Source: an uncultured Bacteroidales bacterium | GTDB lineage: Bacteria > Bacteroidota > Bacteroidia > Bacteroidales > P3 | Length of the DNA: 64,000 bases | NCBI GenBank assembly: GCA_900317125.1 | Contig: ONFR01000004.1 | Span: forward strand, 124,001-188,000 | Reading direction: 5' to 3' | Position numbers and translations under genes: made by a program | The notes under the pieces: model-generated | What the model was told of the DNA's origin: nothing | Seen by the model: only the letters and a program-made list of their open reading frames with translations | Databases searched by the model: none | Shown: positions 8,805-17,320 of the stretch, piece by piece | Layout: each line of letters starts with the position of its first letter | How positions within the stretch are numbered: the first letter of the stretch is position 1

Positions 8805-9143
8805 ATGATAATCATTTCGCAACCCATTAAACACAGCGAACTGAAGGGAATGTTGCCAGGTTATTTCGGTGACATGATTAAGGCTGTTGTAGATGTTGGA
8901 AAGGGTATCCTTGGACTTGATGCCGAACTGCATGCCGATATAGAAAAGGAGATGCTATCGCAGGGTTCGATGCAGTCGGATTTGTGGGGTATCAACCTTT
9001 ATCCCGAAATGGATGGGGAGGATTTCGTAGAGTTCGACTCTCTGATCAATATCCGTCCATTCCAGAATAACAGAAGTCGCGATGTGTTGGACCCCAATGT
9101 CAGAAAACAGATTGTTGATATTGTAAACTCCTTAATAATATGA
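8805..9143 (+). CDS. DUF5674 family protein
   Basis: 112 residues. Features recalled for DUF5674: a start IIISQPIKHSELKGMLPGYF, KAVVDVGKGILGLDAELHAD, a DLWGINLYPE segment, FVEFDSLINIRPFQNNRSR, and a C-terminal VRKQIVDIVNSLI. Function is not established. Its stop overlaps the next start (ATGA at 9140-9143), so the two are translationally coupled, and it shares its upstream region with the HigB toxin gene. Small paired genes of this kind are often mobile; a regulatory or toxin-antitoxin-like role is only a guess. Confidence 0.8.
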   Translation: MIIISQPIKHSELKGMLPGYFGDMIKAVVDVGKGILGLDAELHADIEKEMLSQGSMQSDLWGINLYPEMDGEDFVEFDSLINIRPFQNNRSRDVLDPNVRKQIVDIVNSLII

Positions 9144-9463
9144 GCGAATACCAGCACACTGAATTGGCCGCCGGCCGTTGGGCAGAGATGTCGCTGGCTG
9201 AGCAGATGCTGAACATCGGCAGCGAGGTGTCACGCGCCAACCGCTGGAGGATCAAGGGCAACGAGGAGCAATGCCGCCGTGCAGCCGACCGGGCGTTGGA
9301 GTTGCTGTCGCTCACCATCGATGCACAACGAGGCAGGCACGACCTTGGTGAGTTCTGCCGTCTCTATGAGGTGCTGGCCGACTTCTATTATGGAGAAAAC
9401 TCCTATCAGACCGACCCGGCCAAGTTGCAACGTGGTTTTGACATTTTTTATTCCGCAAAATAA
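9140..9463 (+). CDS. conserved hypothetical partner of DUF5674
   Basis: 107 residues, all-helical in appearance, with MSLAEQMLNIGSEVSRANRW, then a K/R/E-rich helix with ADRALELLSLTID and a C-terminal EVLADFYYGENSYQTDPAKL. I recall similar small proteins encoded next to DUF5674 genes but know no function. It overlaps the upstream gene by 4 bp and lies 9 bp before the NhaC antiporter gene, so the three could be one transcript. It is not a DNA-binding protein by any visible motif. Confidence 0.65.
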   Translation: MSEYQHTELAAGRWAEMSLAEQMLNIGSEVSRANRWRIKGNEEQCRRAADRALELLSLTIDAQRGRHDLGEFCRLYEVLADFYYGENSYQTDPAKLQRGFDIFYSAK

Positions 9464-9472
9464 TACCACATT

Positions 9473-10903
9473 ATGGAGAGCCCTGCCCCGATGCCCCGCG
9501 TCCACTGGACGGTGGCGCTGATACCGCTGGCGGTGCTTGTTGCGCTGCAGGTGGTGGTGATACGCGAGTTCGGCTCGGACGCGCTGGACGGGGCGAGCCA
9601 GACGGCGCTGCTTTTTGCTGCTGCCGTGGCGGTGGCCATGGGGATGATATTCTACAAGGTTCCCTGGAGCAGCATCGACAGCGCCATTGGACAGAACATA
9701 AAGACGATAGGTCCGGCCATCCTCATTCTCTTCTTTATTGGAGCCGTATCGGGCAGCTGGATGATGAGCGGCGTGGTTCCGACAATGATTTACTACGGCA
9801 TGCAGATTGTCAGCCCGTCGGTGTTTCTCTTCGTCGCCTGCCTTATCAGCGCACTGGTGTCGCTTGTCACAGGCAGTTCTTGGACCACCGTTGCCACCAT
9901 CGGCATCGCCCTGATGGGTATCGGCACAGCCCACGGCTATTCGGTAGGCTGGACAGCGGGAGCCATCATTTCGGGTTCCTATTTCGGGGACAAGATTTCC
10001 CCGCTCTCCGATACCACCGTGCTGGCCTCGTCGGTGGGCGAAGTGCCGCTCTTCAAGCACATCCGCTACATGCTCATCACCACTGTGCCCTCGTTTTCCA
10101 TTGCCTTGCTCATATTCTTGGTGGCAAGCCTCTGCCACACGACAGACAGCGGCATTCAGGCAGACCTGTTTGCCGAGGGACTGCAAAGTGTTTTTGTCAT
10201 CAGTCCCTGGCTGCTACTTGTGCCCGTGGCAACAGGTGTACTGATAGCCATGCGGTTGCCTGCCGCCATTGTGCTGTTTCTTTCCGCACTGATGGCGGGA
10301 ATAGTGATGCTCTTTGCCCAGCCCGACATCGTGGCTCATGTGGGCGAAGGTGACAATTTCCGTGGGCTGATGCTCACCTACTGCAGCAGCACCTCGATCG
10401 ACACCGGCAACGAGGTGCTCTCCAGCTTGGTGCAGACCCGCGGCATGCGGGGAATGCTTAGCACCGTATTCCTCATCTTCTGTGCGGCGGCTTTCGGCGG
10501 GGCATTGACAGGTGCAGGCATGATACAAAGCATCACCTCGGCACTGGCCAAAGGCATCAGCGGACGCCGCTCGCTGGTCTCAACCACCGTGGCTACCGGC
10601 CTGTTTGCCAACATGGCCACCGGCGACCAATATCTGAGCATCGTGCTCACCGGCAACATCTATAAGAAACTGTACAAAGAGAAGGGCTTTGAGGGCCGAT
10701 TGCTCAGCCGCTCTACCGAAGACTCGGCCACAGTCACCTCCGTGCTCGTACCGTGGAACACCTGCGGCATGACCCAATCCTTGGTGTTGAAAGTCCCCAC
10801 CATCGAATACCTTCCCTACTGCTTCTTCAACATCGTCTCGCCACTGATGTCCATCTTCATCGCCATGCTGGGATATAAGATATTCCGTACCCAAGAAAAA
10901 TAA
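9473..10903 (+). CDS. NhaC-family Na+/H+ antiporter
   Basis: 476 residues with about 11-12 hydrophobic segments. GTGSSW-like LVTGSSWTTVATIGIALMG, GAIISGSYFGDKISPLSDTT and the late EDSATVTSVLVPWNTCG are classic for the NhaC / Na+/H+ antiporter superfamily, including the acidic residues of the transport core. It should exchange Na+ (or an organic ion such as malate or lactate in related members) for H+ across the inner membrane. It follows the DUF5674 pair by 9 bp. GC content and codon use resemble the chromosomal background. Confidence 0.92.
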   Translation: MESPAPMPRVHWTVALIPLAVLVALQVVVIREFGSDALDGASQTALLFAAAVAVAMGMIFYKVPWSSIDSAIGQNIKTIGPAILILFFIGAVSGSWMMSGVVPTMIYYGMQIVSPSVFLFVACLISALVSLVTGSSWTTVATIGIALMGIGTAHGYSVGWTAGAIISGSYFGDKISPLSDTTVLASSVGEVPLFKHIRYMLITTVPSFSIALLIFLVASLCHTTDSGIQADLFAEGLQSVFVISPWLLLVPVATGVLIAMRLPAAIVLFLSALMAGIVMLFAQPDIVAHVGEGDNFRGLMLTYCSSTSIDTGNEVLSSLVQTRGMRGMLSTVFLIFCAAAFGGALTGAGMIQSITSALAKGISGRRSLVSTTVATGLFANMATGDQYLSIVLTGNIYKKLYKEKGFEGRLLSRSTEDSATVTSVLVPWNTCGMTQSLVLKVPTIEYLPYCFFNIVSPLMSIFIAMLGYKIFRTQEK

Positions 10904-10927
10904 TTTCTCCATGTCAGGAAAAGTTCG

Positions 10928-10935
10928 TATCTTTG
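10928..10935 (+). promoter_or_regulatory. -7 box of the higBA promoter
   Basis: TATCTTTG in a 39-bp block shared with 8752-8790. An upstream in-frame ATG at 10933 lies inside this box, which supports the start at 10969. Confidence 0.75.
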
Positions 10936-10968
10936 CAATCGCATAATGAGTATAAAAGTATTTATATT

Positions 10969-11286
10969 ATGAACGTCACATTCGAGGATAAAGCATTGGA
11001 GGAGTTATTTCTGACGGGAAAAACAAAGGCAAAGAACTATCTCCGTCTGCCGAAGGATGTGGTGAAACGATATGTAAAGGTGGTGAACTACATGAAGGCT
11101 GCAAGCCGCATCGAAGACCTGTTTACTGTAGGGTCACTGCATTATGAAAAGAAAAGTGGCACGCTGAAAGGCGTTGAGGCTGTCTGGATTACCGCACAAT
11201 ACCGTCTGCTATTCCACAGCACCCCGAATGACGACGGAATAATTGTAAATGCTTTGTTGGAAGAAATATCGAAACACTATGAATAA
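10969..11286 (+). CDS. higB: HigB/RelE-type toxin
   Basis: 105 residues from the ATG at 10969. The pattern is that of the RelE/ParE-superfamily HigB group: an early FEDKALEELFLTGKTK, KRYVKVVNYMKAASRIEDL, HYEKKSG, and the core VEAVWITAQYRLLFHS with ISKHYE at the end. Such toxins cleave mRNA on the ribosome. The toxin precedes the antitoxin, as in higBA loci, and overlaps it by 8 bp. A transcript from the box at 10928 would start just downstream, so the frame extension to 10933 is not translated. Confidence 0.9.
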   Translation: MNVTFEDKALEELFLTGKTKAKNYLRLPKDVVKRYVKVVNYMKAASRIEDLFTVGSLHYEKKSGTLKGVEAVWITAQYRLLFHSTPNDDGIIVNALLEEISKHYE

Positions 11287-11629
11287 TACAACCCCATATA
11301 TAGCCACGCACCCAGGTGAGCTGATGCGCGACGAGATGCGCGAGCGAGGCCTGACGCAGAAACAGTTGGCAGTCCTTTCCGGCCTGACACCCACTATGGT
11401 AAGTGAACTGGTGCGCGCCCGCCGCAACGTCACTGAAGAGATTGCCCTCTCGCTTGAAAAGGCGCTGGGAATCCCCAAGGCGATGTGGATGAACCTGCAG
11501 GCGCAATACGACCACGACACCTCCGTACAATCCACCCGGTGTGAGAACGTTGTCGTCACCATCCCCGTCAGCGACCGCAATCTGCTCCGCGACTTGTCCC
11601 GCAAGTTCGGCTGGGGCTGCATGATGTAA
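11279..11629 (+). CDS. higA: HigA-type antitoxin with XRE helix-turn-helix
   Basis: 116 residues from ATG 11279. It opens IATHPGELMRDEMRERGLTQ, the standard HigA start, followed by the helix-turn-helix LTQKQLAVLSGLTPTMVSEL and SLEKALGIPKAMWMNLQAQY. It should neutralise HigB and repress the operon. The start overlaps the toxin stop by 8 bp. About 20 C-terminal residues (FGWGCMM end) are an add-on of unknown role. It lies 25 bp before the Mrr-type restriction gene. Confidence 0.92.
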   Translation: MNNTTPYIATHPGELMRDEMRERGLTQKQLAVLSGLTPTMVSELVRARRNVTEEIALSLEKALGIPKAMWMNLQAQYDHDTSVQSTRCENVVVTIPVSDRNLLRDLSRKFGWGCMM

Positions 11630-11654
11630 TTATTAAATAAATGAAATCATCGTA

Positions 11655-12572
11655 ATGGTACCTTTCTTTTTAGACTTTGCAAGACCCATTCTATCTTCAT
11701 TAATTATTAATGAAACAGCCGGCTTACAACAATTCATGGAGCAAGCCATCTCTGACTTTCATCTTACCGAAGAAGATTGTGCCGAAATGATTAGAAGTCA
11801 GAAAAAAACTCAAGTAAACGACCGTACTAGTTGGGCTGTAACCTATTTGTATCAAGCAGGTTTAATAGAGAGAGTTACCCGAGGCCACTACAAAATAACT
11901 GAAGAAGGTAGAAAAGTATACTTGTCTGGTACTAAAATAACCAAAGAATTTCTGAGCCGATACAAATCATTCGTAGATTTCCAACAGAGAGAATCCGGAA
12001 AAAATGTTATAGGGAATAATCTAATTCAACCGAATAGTAATTTCAAAGATGCCACTCCATCTGAAGCAATTGAGAATGCCGTAAATGAAATCAACTCCTC
12101 ATTGGCTTCAGAAATCCTAGAATTGGTAAAGAACCAATCCCCCCAATTTTTTGAGCAATTAGTTGTTGATTTGTTAAGAAAGATGGGCTATGGGCAGAAT
12201 GGTTTCACCGAAGTCACTCGCTATACTAAAGACGAGGGCATTGATGGTATTATTACTGAAGACAAATTAGGTTTAAACAAGGTCTATCTTCAAGCCAAAC
12301 GATGGAACAATGGAACTGTTGGTCGCAAAGACGTAACAAGTTTTATTGGGACACTCATGTCTAAAAGTTCCAAGAAAGGTGTCTTTATCACCACATCATC
12401 TTTCTCAAAAGAGGCAACGGAGTCACTAACACATTTACCGAGTGACGTATCTGTCGTTTTCATCGACGGAATCAAACTTGCAGAGTATATGATAGAATTC
12501 AACCTTGGAGTCTCTGTAAAGAAAACATACGAAGTCAAACGAATCGACTCGGATTATTTTGATGAAAATTAA
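11655..12572 (+). CDS. Mrr-type restriction endonuclease
   Basis: 305 residues. The N-terminal ~100 form a winged-helix domain (Mrr_N type: TSWAVTYLYQAGLIERV, GHYKITEEGRKV). The C-terminal half is the Mrr nuclease domain: FEQLVVDLLRKMGYG, then DEGIDGIITEDKLGLNKVYL with QAKRW, giving the D...QxK catalytic set of PD-(D/E)xK enzymes, followed by KGVFITTSSFSKEA. Such proteins cut foreign or modified DNA. The gene is visibly AT-richer than its neighbours and favours A/T third positions, so recent transfer is likely. It directly follows higBA, making a small defence block. Confidence 0.9.
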   Translation: MVPFFLDFARPILSSLIINETAGLQQFMEQAISDFHLTEEDCAEMIRSQKKTQVNDRTSWAVTYLYQAGLIERVTRGHYKITEEGRKVYLSGTKITKEFLSRYKSFVDFQQRESGKNVIGNNLIQPNSNFKDATPSEAIENAVNEINSSLASEILELVKNQSPQFFEQLVVDLLRKMGYGQNGFTEVTRYTKDEGIDGIITEDKLGLNKVYLQAKRWNNGTVGRKDVTSFIGTLMSKSSKKGVFITTSSFSKEATESLTHLPSDVSVVFIDGIKLAEYMIEFNLGVSVKKTYEVKRIDSDYFDEN

Positions 12573-12603
12573 TACATAAATAACAACACAAATATTAAAA
12601 CTC

Positions 12604-13869
12604 ATGAGCATAATCAAACCCTTCAAAGGCTTTCGCCCGCCTGTCGACATCGTCGAGAAACTGGCCTCACGTCCCTACGACGTACTGAATTCTGAAGAAG
12701 CCCGCGTTGAATGCGAGGGCAACCCCTACAGCCTGCTGCACGTCACCAAGGCTGAAATCGACCTCCCCAAAGGCACCGACGAGCACTCGCCCGAAGTGTA
12801 CCTCCAGGTGGTCAAGAACTACAACCTGTTCAAAGACCTCGGCTGGCTTGTCAAGGATGAAGAGGAGAAACTCTACATATACGCCCAGAGCATGAACCCC
12901 AAGGATGCCGACGCCAAGTGGCAGTATGGCATCGTGGCCTGCGCCTACAGCGAGGACTATGTGAACAAGGTCATCAAGAAACACGAGCTTACCCGTAAGG
13001 ACAAGGAAGAGGACCGCATGAAGCACGTCCGCATCACCAACGCCAACGTCGAACCCGTCTTCTTCGCCTATCCCGCCATCGCCCGCATCGACGAGATTGT
13101 GGCCGGCGTCACCGCCAAGAAACCCATCTACGACTTCATCGCCAAGGAAGACGGCTTCGGCCACCGCTTCTGGGTTATTGACGACAAAGCCACCATTGCC
13201 GAGCTCGTCGACATCTTCGACAAGCAGGTTCCCGCCATGTACATCGCCGACGGCCACCACCGCAGTGCCGCTGCCGCCCTCGTGGGACAGGAGAAGAAAG
13301 AACAGAACCCCAAACACACCGGCAAGGAAGAGTACAACTACTTCATGACCGTCATCTTCCCCGACAACCAGCTGAACGTCATCGACTACAACCGCGTGGT
13401 CAAAGACCTCAACGGCCTCACCAAGGATCAGTTCATCGCCGCCGTCGGCGAGAGCTACGACCTGCAGGACATGGGCACCGAAATCTACAAGCCCGCCAAA
13501 CTGCACGAGCACAGCATGTACCTCGATGGTCACTGGTACAAGATGACTGCCAAGCCCGGCACCTACAACGACAACGACCCCATCGGCGTGCTCGATGTCA
13601 CCATCCTCTCCAACCTCGTCCTCGACAAGGTGCTTGGCATCAAAGACCTCCGCACCGACAAGCGCATCGACTTCGTTGGCGGCATCCGTGGCCTCGGCGA
13701 GCTGAAACGCCGTGTTGACAACGGTGAGATGAAGGTAGCCTTCGCCCTCTACCCCGTCAGCATGAAGCAGATTATCGACATTGCCGACACCGGCAACATC
13801 ATGCCCCCGAAGACCACCTGGTTTGAGCCCAAGCTCCGCTCCGGCCTCGTGATCCACGAACTCTGCTAG
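12604..13869 (+). CDS. DUF1015 family protein
   Basis: 421 residues, full length. It opens IKPFKGFRPP, with RPYDVLNSEEAR soon after, a YADGHHR-type core (MYIADGHHRSAAA) and FPDNQLNVIDYNRVVKDLNG, all DUF1015 hallmarks. The family is widespread, including Bacteroidota, and is thought to be a metabolic enzyme; its reaction is not established. Codon use is that of the chromosome, so it marks the end of the accessory block. The 31-bp gap to the Mrr gene has no clear promoter box. Confidence 0.88.
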   Translation: MSIIKPFKGFRPPVDIVEKLASRPYDVLNSEEARVECEGNPYSLLHVTKAEIDLPKGTDEHSPEVYLQVVKNYNLFKDLGWLVKDEEEKLYIYAQSMNPKDADAKWQYGIVACAYSEDYVNKVIKKHELTRKDKEEDRMKHVRITNANVEPVFFAYPAIARIDEIVAGVTAKKPIYDFIAKEDGFGHRFWVIDDKATIAELVDIFDKQVPAMYIADGHHRSAAAALVGQEKKEQNPKHTGKEEYNYFMTVIFPDNQLNVIDYNRVVKDLNGLTKDQFIAAVGESYDLQDMGTEIYKPAKLHEHSMYLDGHWYKMTAKPGTYNDNDPIGVLDVTILSNLVLDKVLGIKDLRTDKRIDFVGGIRGLGELKRRVDNGEMKVAFALYPVSMKQIIDIADTGNIMPPKTTWFEPKLRSGLVIHELC

Positions 13870-13884
13870 TCAGTTGATTTGAGA

Positions 13885-14090
13885 ATTGAGAACTTTGAAT
13901 GCGTTAATTCGTTAATTCGTTATTTCGTTAATCGATTCACGCAGTATTTCTCCACGTATCTCACGAATTACAAGTATTATCTATACGTGTAATATGTTTG
14001 ATACGTGGAGATTTTTGAATTCGTAAATCGACTAACACATTAACGCATTAACGCGTTAACACGTTAACACATTCTCAATTCATTTTTATT
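13885..14090. repeat. palindromic intergenic composite repeat, copy 2
   Basis: Same build as at 5505-5680: bases 13948-14012 are a palindrome with outer arms TCTCCACGTATC and GATACGTGGAGA. It is flanked on the left by GTTAATTCGTTAATTCG words and on the right by AACACATTAACGCATTAACG words. There is no gene between 13870 and 14114. Confidence 0.78.
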
Positions 14091-14114
14091 AATTCATAAA
14101 CAATAATTAATTTA

Positions 14115-15894
14115 ATAAAAAAAACAATTACCCTTTTTGCAGCCGTGCTACTTTTAGCGGCAACATGTTTTTCGCAAAACCCCGTCCTTCGTGCCATTGA
14201 AGGGAATAATATCCCCGACAAGCACGTCAAATTCAACCCCCTGACCATCAAACAGGCCGCCAAATCGTTTGGCGCTAAAAGTTTAGGCGACACCATCTTC
14301 AGCTTCCCATGGTCCGAAGGCTTCGTAGACTCTATTTCGGGCTATACTTTTATCGATTACGACAACGACGGATTCAACTGGTGGCTTGGAGAGAGCGAGG
14401 AAATCGCCCATTCAGGAACGACGATAATTGTTTCTTCATCATTCGATATCGATCAAGGAGAGCACATTCCCGTTTGTCGAGAATTTTGAGACCAATATTC
14501 CTTGTTGGAAAATGGTTTGTGCCGACCCCAACAACCCCAACGACTTTGGTATCGTAGAAACCGAAGAAGCTATTGAAGGAAACAGCATGTTCAAATTCTC
14601 TAGCTGGGATAGGGCCGGAAACTACAACCAATACCTCATCACCCCTGAACTGCAATTACCCGCGAACGGCGATTACATGATCAAATTCTACTACTATTCC
14701 GAACACCGGGAAGAGTCTTTCAGAGTCCTGGCTTCGACAACCGACGACAACATCAACTCCTTTACCCAAGTGCTGTGCGATTACGAAGGAGTCACAGCCT
14801 CAGCGCCCTGTGAGGTCTCCATCGCCCTGCCAAATAACACCAAATACATTTGCATCAACTATTATACCGACTATAATTACTCCCTTTATATCGACCAACT
14901 GAGTATCGTGACCCTTACTGCACCCAAAGTAACCCTCGACGGCCCCACTGAAATAGGCACCGGCAACGAAGCCACCTTTATTGCCACCAGCAGCCTTGCC
15001 GAGAGCTTTGTCTGGTCTATCGATGGCACCCCAGTTTCCGAAACCGGCTCCATCCTCACCCACACCTTCACCACCGCCACCCAACACACCGTCTCCGTAA
15101 CCGCCACCAACAGCATCGGGACAAGCGCACCTGCCACCATGACAGTGGATGTCTTCAGCTGCGACGGCATCACCCTCCCCTACGCCCCCGATTTCTCCGG
15201 AGGTCTGCACTGCTGGTTAAACAAAAGTCTGGAGACCGAGGGTCTGGGTTGGTTCGCCTGCATTGAAGCCTTCGAGAGCGATCCTGTCGGACAAATACTT
15301 TCCATGTCTGCATTCTCTCTTTGGGGAATAACCTTTGACCAGACTGTCGACAACTGGCTCACTAGCCCCCTCATCGCCATGCCCGCCGGCGTAAACGGCA
15401 TGATTAGCTGGAAAGTCCTGCCATATTCAACTGATTATCCCAACGACCACTACGGTGTGTATGTCATCGGCGAAAACGAGGAGCCCACCCTGTTATTCGA
15501 CGAAACACTCACCTCCGCCATCACCGACTTCGAGCTGCGCACCGCCGCCATCCCCTCTTCCGTCACAGGTGACTTCCGCATCGCCTTCCGCCACTACGAC
15601 AACCCCGGCGACGGCTACGCACTCATCATCTACAGCATCCAGATTGTAGAAACCGTTGGCATCAACAATGTCGAAAACAACACTGTCAACATCTACCCCA
15701 CCCCCACCAGCAGCACCCTGAACATCGAGGGCAACGGCATCCGCAACATTCAGATGTTCGATGCCTGTGGGCGTTTGATGTTGGAAAGCACCACTGGTGG
15801 CAGATACGACATCGGCAACTTTGCCAACGGTGTTTATATTGTCCGTGTGACAACCGACAACGGAATAAGCACCAAGAAAGTGGTGAAACACTAA
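14115..15894 (+). pseudogene. type IX-secreted adhesin-like protein, start codon lost and frame-broken
   Basis: The reading frame encodes a good signal peptide (KKTITLFAAVLLLAATCFSQ) but its first codon at 14115 is ATA where ATG would be expected; the only usable starts are GTG 14145 inside the signal peptide or later. The first frame ends at 14489 and the protein resumes in another frame from about 14460 (TFPFVENFETNIPCW), so a one-base indel sits near 14440-14470. Downstream are a cleaved-adhesin/jelly-roll-like region, a PKD-like domain (about 14935-15160), a second adhesin-like region (CWLNKSLETEGLGWF) and a type A sorting domain (VNIYPTPTSSTLNIEG ... GVYIVRV). Two lesions in one gene favour a pseudogene; sequence error remains possible. 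Confidence 0.8.
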
Positions 15895-15920
15895 TCCTGT
15901 CACTCAGACTGAACCCATCA

Positions 15921-15951
15921 AAAACTCGCCAGCGTCACGTTGGCGAGTTTT
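15921..15951 (+). terminator. rho-independent terminator
   Basis: Stem AAAACTCGCCA (15921-15931) with TGGCGAGTTTT (15941-15951) and a T run to 15955. Confidence 0.9.
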
Positions 15952-15985
15952 TTTTCAAAAAAGTTGTCATGTAAGATAAAATGTG

Positions 15986-15993
15986 TATTTTTG
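15986..15993 (+). promoter_or_regulatory. -7 box for the lipoprotein gene at 16012
   Basis: TATTTTTG with a TTG at 15964-15966, 19 bp upstream, fits the -33/-7 Bacteroidota promoter. It lies inside an apparent upward frame extension to 15940, which is therefore not coding. Confidence 0.8.
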
Positions 15994-16011
15994 CAATCCA
16001 AAAGAAACACA

Positions 16012-16638
16012 ATGGAAATGAAAAAGACAAAGACCTTATCAATGCTCGCCGTCATCATCCTTCTCGGTGCGAGCGTAATCAGTTGCAAACAAAAAGGAAT
16101 GGAAAACCTCGAAGAGTCGCAGGCCGAAGCAACCACCGACATGAATCCCATGAAGGAACAGGACCATGACGAGTTTCTGGCAGCTATCGAAGCCTACTTA
16201 ATGACAATTGGCAGTCAGTACGCTCCGGGCAAAGTATGCATTCCGAGCTACACCGTTGTAGCCGTCAACGATAGCGACACCGACTGCATTCGTGTGTGGG
16301 GTGACTGGTGGGTGTTCAACTACAACATCGTGGGCGACACACTCAAGTGCGTCTCTGGAGGCAACCATCCCGGACTGATGCAACTTAAGCAGAACAACAC
16401 ACATGAGTGGGTTGTATCCTCCTTCGACCAAGTGGAAGACGGCTCACGCAACCTGCCCAGCGCCAAGCGCATCTTCGGCGAATACTACGACACATTCCAC
16501 AAGATAAACAGCGACCAGCAACACCGCGACTCCGTACGCCTCACACAGGTGGCATATTACGTACAGCAACACAACCTCCCCGTCACCATGCTCCAAGACT
16601 ACGGCTGGCCCGCCGTCGAACTGCCCCTAAACCAATAG
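16012..16638 (+). CDS. hypothetical lipoprotein
   Basis: 208 residues from ATG 16012 (ATG 16018 is equally possible). Basic start, hydrophobic helix and lipobox ASVISC indicate a lipoprotein. The mature part contains VWGDWWVFNYNIVGDTLKCV, SGGNHPGLMQLK, SSFDQVEDGSRNLPSAKRIF and LPVTMLQDYGWPAVEL, a set I recall from uncharacterised Bacteroidales proteins. No catalytic motif is seen and the function is unknown. It has its own promoter and shares a transcript with the next gene (4-bp gap). Confidence 0.75.
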   Translation: MEMKKTKTLSMLAVIILLGASVISCKQKGMENLEESQAEATTDMNPMKEQDHDEFLAAIEAYLMTIGSQYAPGKVCIPSYTVVAVNDSDTDCIRVWGDWWVFNYNIVGDTLKCVSGGNHPGLMQLKQNNTHEWVVSSFDQVEDGSRNLPSAKRIFGEYYDTFHKINSDQQHRDSVRLTQVAYYVQQHNLPVTMLQDYGWPAVELPLNQ

Positions 16639-16642
16639 CCCC

Positions 16643-17191
16643 ATGACAACAATCCTACTGCTGGCACTCCTTGCCGTCGTCGTCTTTTATTTCTATCACA
16701 AGACAGGCTCTGGAAAAAACAATATCCAGGAGCTCTCCAATACCTCCGTCGACCGCGTCATCCGCGTCTACGACATGGATAAAGAGCAACTGAAAAAAGC
16801 CATCGATAGCTTCTCCGACATTAGCGAAAACGAGGGAATCACCTCCATCACCCCCGAAGGCGACAACCAATTCCGCCTAACCTTCAACCCATCTCTGGAC
16901 TACATCGGAATGTGCCACTGGGTCAATTCCCTCACCTACCCCGACGAGAGCGAACAACGTCGCTTCCTTGTCCGCGGCTGGTACCCCTTCGGCGAGGTAC
17001 AATTAAACGGTGAACTCCAACCCTTCTGCAATCAGACCGTGATGATATACGTTGACAAAGACGACACCGAACACGACAACGTATCCTTCGTCACTCCTGA
17101 CGGCAAGCATTACCTACAGCCCTTCTCCATCGGCAACAACTTGAAGCCCCTCGACAGCGGTAATGAGAAATATATACCCATGAATGAATAA
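16643..17191 (+). CDS. hypothetical membrane-anchored protein
   Basis: 182 residues: one N-terminal transmembrane helix (LLLALLAVVVFYFYHKTG) and a soluble domain of mixed alpha/beta character with VDRVIRVYDMDKEQLKKAID and LDYIGMCHWVNSLTYPDESE. No family recognised. It is the second gene of a two-gene unit with the lipoprotein at 16012. Confidence 0.65.
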   Translation: MTTILLLALLAVVVFYFYHKTGSGKNNIQELSNTSVDRVIRVYDMDKEQLKKAIDSFSDISENEGITSITPEGDNQFRLTFNPSLDYIGMCHWVNSLTYPDESEQRRFLVRGWYPFGEVQLNGELQPFCNQTVMIYVDKDDTEHDNVSFVTPDGKHYLQPFSIGNNLKPLDSGNEKYIPMNE

Positions 17192-17204
17192 CAATGTGTT
17201 AATG

Positions 17205-17310
17205 CTTGAATGCTTAATAAATTGAAAAGTGAAAAGTGAAAAATGAAATTATTGCTTGAATGTGTAAATGTTTAAGCGGTTCTCAATTCTCAATTCTCAA
17301 TTTTCAAACA
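17205..17310. repeat. short-period AT-rich repeat words
   Basis: Contains GAAAAGTGAAAAGTGAAAAA (period 8) and TTCTCAA repeated three times (period 7) at about 17280-17301, plus GCTTGAATG words. The same words recur at 13870-14090, 26385-26560 and 27775-27880. Confidence 0.7.
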
Positions 17311-17320
17311 ATCAATCATT

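Noticed and set aside
10933..10968. Upstream ATG for higB
   Set aside because: It falls within the -7 box, so it would not be in the mRNA.
15940..16011. 24-codon N-terminal extension of the lipoprotein at 16012
   Set aside because: It contains the promoter box and precedes the signal peptide.
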